From Spirochaetaceae bacterium (GTDB lineage Bacteria > Spirochaetota > Spirochaetia > Treponematales > Breznakiellaceae), in assembly GCA_031290405.1 (NCBI GenBank), contig JAITNO010000068.1:1-7739 (forward strand): a stretch of DNA of 7,739 nt, in the 5' to 3' direction. The position numbers and the translations under genes were made by a program. Below the pieces are notes generated by a model. It had not been told where the DNA came from, made no database searches, and worked only from the letters and a program-made list of their open reading frames with translations. Positions 4,441 through 7,739 of the stretch are shown one piece after another (position 1 is the first letter of the stretch; each line of letters begins with the position of its first letter).

Positions 4441-4531
4441 TGTCTGTCCCCCGTGAAGGACGCTAGGCTATGGGTGGGTCTGGGAGGCCTCAGGCCTTCC
4501 AGCGGGGGGTAACGGGGGGCGGCGCCCCCCG
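4441..4531 (-). repeat. Dispersed stem-loop element, copy 2, inverted
   Basis: Read on the minus strand, the order is hairpin CGGGGGGC-GCC-GCCCCCCG (4531-4513), a C-run, hairpin CTGG-a-AGGCC ... GGCCT-c-CCAG (4502-4480), ACCCACCC, AGCCT and GGGGACAGACA (4451-4441). These are the same modules as at 2962-3060. The arms differ from copy 1 at paired positions, yet pairing is kept. It fills the gap between the two convergent stop codons. Confidence 0.6.
4513..4531. terminator. GC hairpin between convergent genes, possible two-way terminator
   Basis: A perfect 8-bp stem with a 3-base loop begins 5 nt after the stop of the last transporter gene (minus strand). It also lies 75 nt past the activator stop (plus strand), with the second hairpin (4480-4502) between. 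No T-run follows on either side, so termination would depend on the stem alone or on Rho. It is the only candidate terminator for both units. Confidence 0.4.
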
Positions 4532-4536
4532 CAGAG

Positions 4537-5544
4537 CTAGAAGAGCGAGTCCGGCACGCCGGGCACCTTGACGTAGACATCGCGTATCAGCGCATCCACG
4601 TCGACGTCGGCCTTGATAAGGCCGATTCGCTGCATATCCTTCGCGTTGCGTTCGAGGGCGGGCAGAGCCTGGCTGACCGAGGCGCGGTAACTAAAGGATT
4701 TGAGGATCTTTACGTTCATGGCGGGGTCGCCTGGGACGTACTTGTTGTCGGCGAGTATCTGGACGGTTTCCTCCGGGTGTTCCTGCACGAACTTTGCCGC
4801 TTTTTGGACGGCGCGCAAGAACTTGGCGGTGGCCGCCGGGTGGGCCTTGACGGTTTCGGAGCGCACGGGGACGACGCAACAGAACTCGTCCTTATAGCCT
4901 TCGTCGACGGCCATGTCGATGATTGCGCGGAAGCCCTTGGATTCTTGGGCGATTTGCGCGGAGGGGTCGGTGAGTCCGATGGCGTCGACGCCGCCGCGCT
5001 CGAGGAGCAGGGGCAATTCGGCGGCGCTCTGGTAGACGAACTCGATGTCGGCGTTCTCCCCCTCGACTTTGAAGCCTTTTGCGGCCAGGAAGCGCTTGGC
5101 GAAGAGGACGGTGGTGGCGCTGGGGCTGCCGCCGCCGATTTTCTTGCCTTTGAGGTCGGCGAAGGTCTTGATGGAGGCGTCGTCGCCGCGGACGATGACC
5201 TTGATGCAGCCGGTGTGCAGGGCGAGGGGGATCTGAACGGGGAGGCCGTTGGTCAGCGGCTGGATGAGGCCGACCATGAGGGTGTTCAGCCCGTCGACGT
5301 TGCCGTTGGTGAGGAGGTTAAACGCCTCGCCGTCGCCGACGTTGGTGCGTTCCCACTTGAGTCCTTCTTCGTCGAAGTAGCCTTTGTCGATGGCCACGTA
5401 GAGCGGCGCATTGCAGAGGCCGTTCAGCGAGACGCCGACCTTGAATACGTAGTCGTCGTCGCCCGCTGCCGCGTCTTTCTTGCTGCACCCGATGGCCGCG
5501 AGCAGAAGCGCCGCGGCGATTACCATGTGTAAAACTCGTTTCAT
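4537..5544 (-). CDS. NitT/TauT-type ABC transporter substrate-binding lipoprotein (distal copy)
   Basis: 335 residues, the last gene of the operon. The signal peptide ends LAAIGC (Cys20), so it is a lipoprotein that captures substrate outside the membrane and hands it to the permease. The mature part matches the NMT1/SsuA/NrtA fold: APLYVAIDKGYFDEEGLKWE (46-65), the DGEAF segment, the DLKGKKIGGG hinge (130-139), a central ERGGVDAI, and a helical end rich in AVQKAAKFVQEHPEE. ATG 5544 has AGGAG six bases upstream. It is about three quarters identical by eye to the upstream paralogue. Mature cysteines at 44, 113, 222 and 223 all recur there, unusual in this class; they could form disulfides or contact the ligand. 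The ligand is unknown: nitrate, sulfonates, bicarbonate or a thiamine-precursor pyrimidine are the known types. Confidence 0.88.
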   Translation of the reverse strand: MKRVLHMVIAAALLLAAIGCSKKDAAAGDDDYVFKVGVSLNGLCNAPLYVAIDKGYFDEEGLKWERTNVGDGEAFNLLTNGNVDGLNTLMVGLIQPLTNGLPVQIPLALHTGCIKVIVRGDDASIKTFADLKGKKIGGGSPSATTVLFAKRFLAAKGFKVEGENADIEFVYQSAAELPLLLERGGVDAIGLTDPSAQIAQESKGFRAIIDMAVDEGYKDEFCCVVPVRSETVKAHPAATAKFLRAVQKAAKFVQEHPEETVQILADNKYVPGDPAMNVKILKSFSYRASVSQALPALERNAKDMQRIGLIKADVDVDALIRDVYVKVPGVPDSLF

Positions 5545-5578
5545 ACTGTTCTCCTATAAAAAATGAATGGCATATTCA

Positions 5579-5612
5579 CCCTCCGCTTGGCCGTCAACCG
5601 GAAAGCGGAGGG
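5579..5612 (-). other. Hairpin between the two binding-protein genes
   Basis: CCCTCCGCTT (5579-5588) and AAGCGGAGGG (5603-5612) form a perfect 10-bp stem with a 14-base loop. It lies in the 90-bp gap between the first paralogue's stop and the second's ribosome binding site. No T-run follows in the transcribed direction. It probably acts as an mRNA 3'-end stabiliser or partial terminator that sets the ratio of the two proteins. The arm core CCCTCCGC is shared with the hairpin at 2726-2752. Confidence 0.5.
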
Positions 5613-5634
5613 GCTGAAAGGCGCCTGCGGCCCC

Positions 5635-6636
5635 CTAGAAGAGCGAGTCCGGCACGCCGGGCACCTGGACGTAGACATCGCGTATCAGCGCATCCACGTC
5701 GACGTCGGCCTTGATAAGACCAAGACGCTGCATATCCTTTGCGTTGCGTTCGAGCGCGGGCAGGGCCTGGCTGACCGACGCGCGGTAGCTTAGGGTCTTG
5801 AGCACGCCTGAGTTCACCTGCGGGTCTCCGGCGACGCGTTTGTTGTCGGCAAGGCTCTGCGCGGCCTCGTCGGGATGATCCTGAATAAACTTGGCGGCCT
5901 TCTGGATGGCGCGCAAGAACTTGGCCGTCGCTTCGGGGTGATCCTTGATCGTCTCGGAACGCACGGGAACCGCGCAACAGAATTCGTCCTTGTACGCTTC
6001 GTCCACCGCGTTGTCGATAAGGGCGCGGAAGCCGCGAGTGTTCTGGGCGATTTGCGCGGCGGGGTCCACCAGCGCGATGGCGTCGACGCCGCCGCGTTCG
6101 AGGAGCAGCGGCAATTCGGCGCCGGTCTGATAGATAAACTCGACGTCGGCGTTCTCGCCGTCAACTTTTAATCCCTGACCCGCCAGGTAACGCTTGACGA
6201 AGAGGAGCGGGGGCGAGCTGGGGCCGCCGCCGCCGATCTTCTTGCCTTTAAGGTCGGCGGGCGTCTTTATGGACGCGTCGTCCCCGCGAACCAATGCCTT
6301 GACGCAGCCTGTGTGCATGGCAAGGGGAATCTGCACGGGTAGCCCGTTGGACAGCGGCTGAATAAGGCCGACCATCAGGGTGATAAGGCCGTCCACGCTG
6401 CCGTTGGTGAGGAGGTTGAACGCCTCGCCGTCGCCGACCTGGACTATTTCCCATTTGAGGCCTTCTTCCTCGTAATAGCCCTGGTCGAGCGCTATGTACA
6501 ATGGGGCATGACACAGGAATGTGTAGCCAATCTTGAATACATAGTCGTCGTTGCTCTTTGCCGCATCTTTCTTGCTGCAACCGATGACGGTGAACATGAG
6601 CGCCACCGTCATTAAAAATCCTAAAACCTTTTTCAT
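5635..6636 (-). CDS. NitT/TauT-type ABC transporter substrate-binding lipoprotein (proximal copy)
   Basis: 333 residues from ATG 6636, which has GGAGG five bases upstream; a longer TTG start at 6648 would run through that site and is rejected. Signal peptide with lipobox TVIGC (Cys20). Same fold and landmarks as the distal copy: APLYIALDQGYYEEEGLKWE, DLKGKKIGGG, ERGGVDAI and FCCAVPVRSE. Mature cysteines fall at 42, 111, 220 and 221. Differences cluster in the N-terminal strand (IGYTFLCHAPLY, two residues shorter) and in the GGGGPSSPPLLFVKRYL region after the hinge, where pocket residues usually lie, so the two copies may prefer different ligands. The last 51 residues differ at only two positions. 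It lies between the ATPase gene and the distal copy, all on one strand. Confidence 0.88.
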   Translation of the reverse strand: MKKVLGFLMTVALMFTVIGCSKKDAAKSNDDYVFKIGYTFLCHAPLYIALDQGYYEEEGLKWEIVQVGDGEAFNLLTNGSVDGLITLMVGLIQPLSNGLPVQIPLAMHTGCVKALVRGDDASIKTPADLKGKKIGGGGPSSPPLLFVKRYLAGQGLKVDGENADVEFIYQTGAELPLLLERGGVDAIALVDPAAQIAQNTRGFRALIDNAVDEAYKDEFCCAVPVRSETIKDHPEATAKFLRAIQKAAKFIQDHPDEAAQSLADNKRVAGDPQVNSGVLKTLSYRASVSQALPALERNAKDMQRLGLIKADVDVDALIRDVYVQVPGVPDSLF

Positions 6637-6661
6637 TTTGTCCTCCAAAAGAAAATATTGC

Positions 6662-6699
6662 GTTCCCCAAAAGAGGGGAACAGGGAACGGGGAACAGGG
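6662..6699 (-). other. Hairpin and 11-bp direct repeat between ATPase and first binding-protein gene
   Basis: GTTCCCC (6662-6668) pairs with GGGGAAC (6675-6681) across a 6-base loop. GGGGAACAGGG occurs twice, at 6675-6685 and 6689-6699, so the 5' arm could pair with either copy. The hairpin is about 16 nt from the ribosome binding site of the binding-protein gene. Such a structure could mark an mRNA cut site that lets the binding proteins be made in excess over the ATPase and permease (inference). Confidence 0.45.
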
Positions 6700-6738
6700 C
6701 TTCGATTAAAACTCCACTTTCTGCCCTCCGCTCATTTC

Positions 6739-7521
6739 TCACTTCTCGTTGCTCGCCGCCGCGTCGCCGCCTCCGGCAAAGTGCAGGATGCGTAAAATCT
6801 CCGCGCGCAGCTCCAGGAAATCGCAGGCGTCGCGCCGACGGGGACGGGCCGCCTCCACCTTGATCGCCTTTTCTATCTTCGCCGGACGGGCGGACATCAC
6901 GATGATGCGCGTCGCCATGTAAATCGCCTCGTCGACGTCGTGCGTTACCATCACCGTCGTCATCTTCTGTTGTTGCCAAATCGACAGAATCTCGTCCTGC
7001 ATATTCATGCGCGTAAAGGCGTCAAGCGCCCCCAGCGGCTCGTCAAGCAGCAGCACCTTGGGCCTGTTCACCAGGGTGCGCGCAAGGGCCGCCCGCTGCG
7101 CCATGCCGCCGGAAAGATGGTGGGGGAAAGATTTCTCGAAGCCCTCAAGCCCCACCAGTTTGAAAAAATCGGGGATGCACTGCTTTTCAGTTTTATACAC
7201 GCCCCGCGAGCGCAGCCCATAGGCGATGTTTTCAAAAACAGTCTCCCAGGGAAAGAGCGTCGGGTCTTGAAAGACAAGCCCCCTCTCGGGGCCGGGCTTC
7301 GTTACTTCAACGCCGTCAAGGCTGATGGTTCCCGAATCCTGTTTCGCGAGCCCCGCGATAAGGCGCAGCAGCGTCGACTTCCCGCAGCCCGAAGGACCGA
7401 TCAGAGAGATGAATTCCCCGCTCTCGAACGTCAGATCGACATCATCCAATACCACAACGTCGGGCCCTTCGTTGCGGGGAAACGTCTTTCGCAAGCGTTT
7501 TATTTCTATTAAACCGTTCAT
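6739..7521 (-). CDS. NitT/TauT-type ABC transporter ATP-binding protein
   Basis: 260 residues, usual size for the SsuB/TauB/NrtD group. It hydrolyses ATP at the inner face of the membrane to power import through the adjacent permease. All motifs are intact: Walker A GPSGCGKST (42-50), Q-loop FQDPTLFPW with Gln85, signature LSGGMAQ (136-142), Walker B VLLLDE (156-161), D-loop GALD, and H-loop MVTHD with His194. The C-terminal tail (from about 210) is Arg- and Ala-rich. ATG 7521 is chosen because it directly precedes the family start (LIEIKRLRKTF) and has GGTGA eight bases upstream, where the permease's TGA stop is part of the ribosome binding site. That arrangement suggests translational coupling. 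A GTG at 7536 is possible and would overlap the permease by 7 nt. Confidence 0.92.
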   Translation of the reverse strand: MNGLIEIKRLRKTFPRNEGPDVVVLDDVDLTFESGEFISLIGPSGCGKSTLLRLIAGLAKQDSGTISLDGVEVTKPGPERGLVFQDPTLFPWETVFENIAYGLRSRGVYKTEKQCIPDFFKLVGLEGFEKSFPHHLSGGMAQRAALARTLVNRPKVLLLDEPLGALDAFTRMNMQDEILSIWQQQKMTTVMVTHDVDEAIYMATRIIVMSARPAKIEKAIKVEAARPRRRDACDFLELRAEILRILHFAGGGDAAASNEK

Positions 7522-7529
7522 CGCCGCGC

Positions 7530-7739
7530 TCACCACCGTATCGTTCCCTTCTGCCAGGCAAGCACCTTGTTCCTAATCTTGAATTGCAGGCCGATTAAAA
7601 ACGAAAACGTGAGCGCGATGATGATCAGGCCCGCATAGACGTTGGCGTAGGCAAGCATCTCCCGCTGCCAGTTGATGTACCAGCCGATGCCGAACTTGCA
7701 GCCGATCATTTCGGCGGCCATCAGCGTGAGGAAGCAGGC
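7530..7739 (-). CDS. ABC transporter permease, C-terminal 69 residues (partial)
   Basis: The frame is open to the right edge, so only the C-terminal end of a NitT/TauT-type (SsuC/TauC-like) permease is present. The visible part reads TLMAAEMIGCKFGIGWYI, then REMLAYANVYAGLIIIALTFSFLIGL (last membrane helix), and a short basic cytoplasmic tail ending KGTIRW. AEMIG-GWYI followed by a REM-x-Y segment and one more helix is typical of this family's end. The coupling EAA loop and earlier helices lie outside the window. It is the first visible gene of the operon and ends 8 nt before the ATPase start; the operon promoter is not in the window. Confidence 0.88.
   Translation of the reverse strand, partial: ACFLTLMAAEMIGCKFGIGWYINWQREMLAYANVYAGLIIIALTFSFLIGLQFKIRNKVLAWQKGTIRW

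Noticed and set aside
2962..4531. Insertion sequence or composite transposon bounded by the inverted element pair
   Set aside because: No transposase or recombinase is encoded between the copies, the ends are not exact terminal inverted repeats, and no target duplication can be recognised. The pair is reported only as a dispersed repeat.
4777..5532. 251-residue plus-strand frame opposite the distal binding-protein gene
   Set aside because: Its composition (Val, Asp, Gly, Glu, Ala) is that of an antisense shadow of a GC-rich gene; the minus-strand protein has clear family landmarks and a lipobox.

Overview
The window most resembles the chromosome of a GC-rich gut spirochaete, probably a Treponema relative. 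This is an inference from several signs: four lipoproteins with short signal peptides, one of them with a loose lipobox; GC-rich extragenic hairpins; low-complexity repeat clusters; and gene families common in anaerobes. No marker gene or RNA gene is present, so the assignment is moderate at best.

Left part (1-1617), regulatory and accessory. A partial surface lipoprotein runs leftwards off the edge. Head to head with it lies an AT-rich gene for a small XRE-family repressor. The space between them holds a consensus sigma70-type promoter for the lipoprotein and two copies of a 17-bp imperfect palindrome. One copy fills the spacer between the -35 and -10 boxes; the other lies just upstream of the -35 and over the repressor's own promoter region. 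A toxin-antitoxin pair follows (RelE/HigB-like toxin, XRE antitoxin). A perfect 17-bp palindrome covers the toxin's -10 box and start codon.

Middle part (1618-4536). A lipoprotein of the DUF3089 alpha/beta-hydrolase family is followed by a strong hairpin. Then come about 940 bp without a credible gene. This stretch holds stem-loops and three tandem arrays of unrelated sequence that share a unit length of about 21 bp. It ends at an apparently leaderless gene for a 2-hydroxyacyl-CoA dehydratase activator (BadF/HgdC-type ATPase) with both iron-sulfur cysteines. An inverted copy of the roughly 95-bp hairpin element found at 2962-3060 lies at 4441-4531, between this gene and the convergent transporter operon.

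Right part (4537-7739, minus strand). This is a NitT/TauT-type ABC importer operon, transcribed permease (partial), ATPase, substrate-binding lipoprotein, second substrate-binding lipoprotein. The two binding proteins are tandem paralogues. Their last ~84 nt are almost identical, and both carry four mature cysteines at matching positions. Stem-loops sit in both gaps flanking the inner binding-protein gene. The substrate cannot be told from the sequence; known members of the class carry nitrate, sulfonates, bicarbonate or thiamine-precursor pyrimidines.

The features most worth following up are the dual-operator divergent promoter, the three 21-bp arrays in one intergenic region, and the inverted element pair whose hairpin is kept despite base changes.
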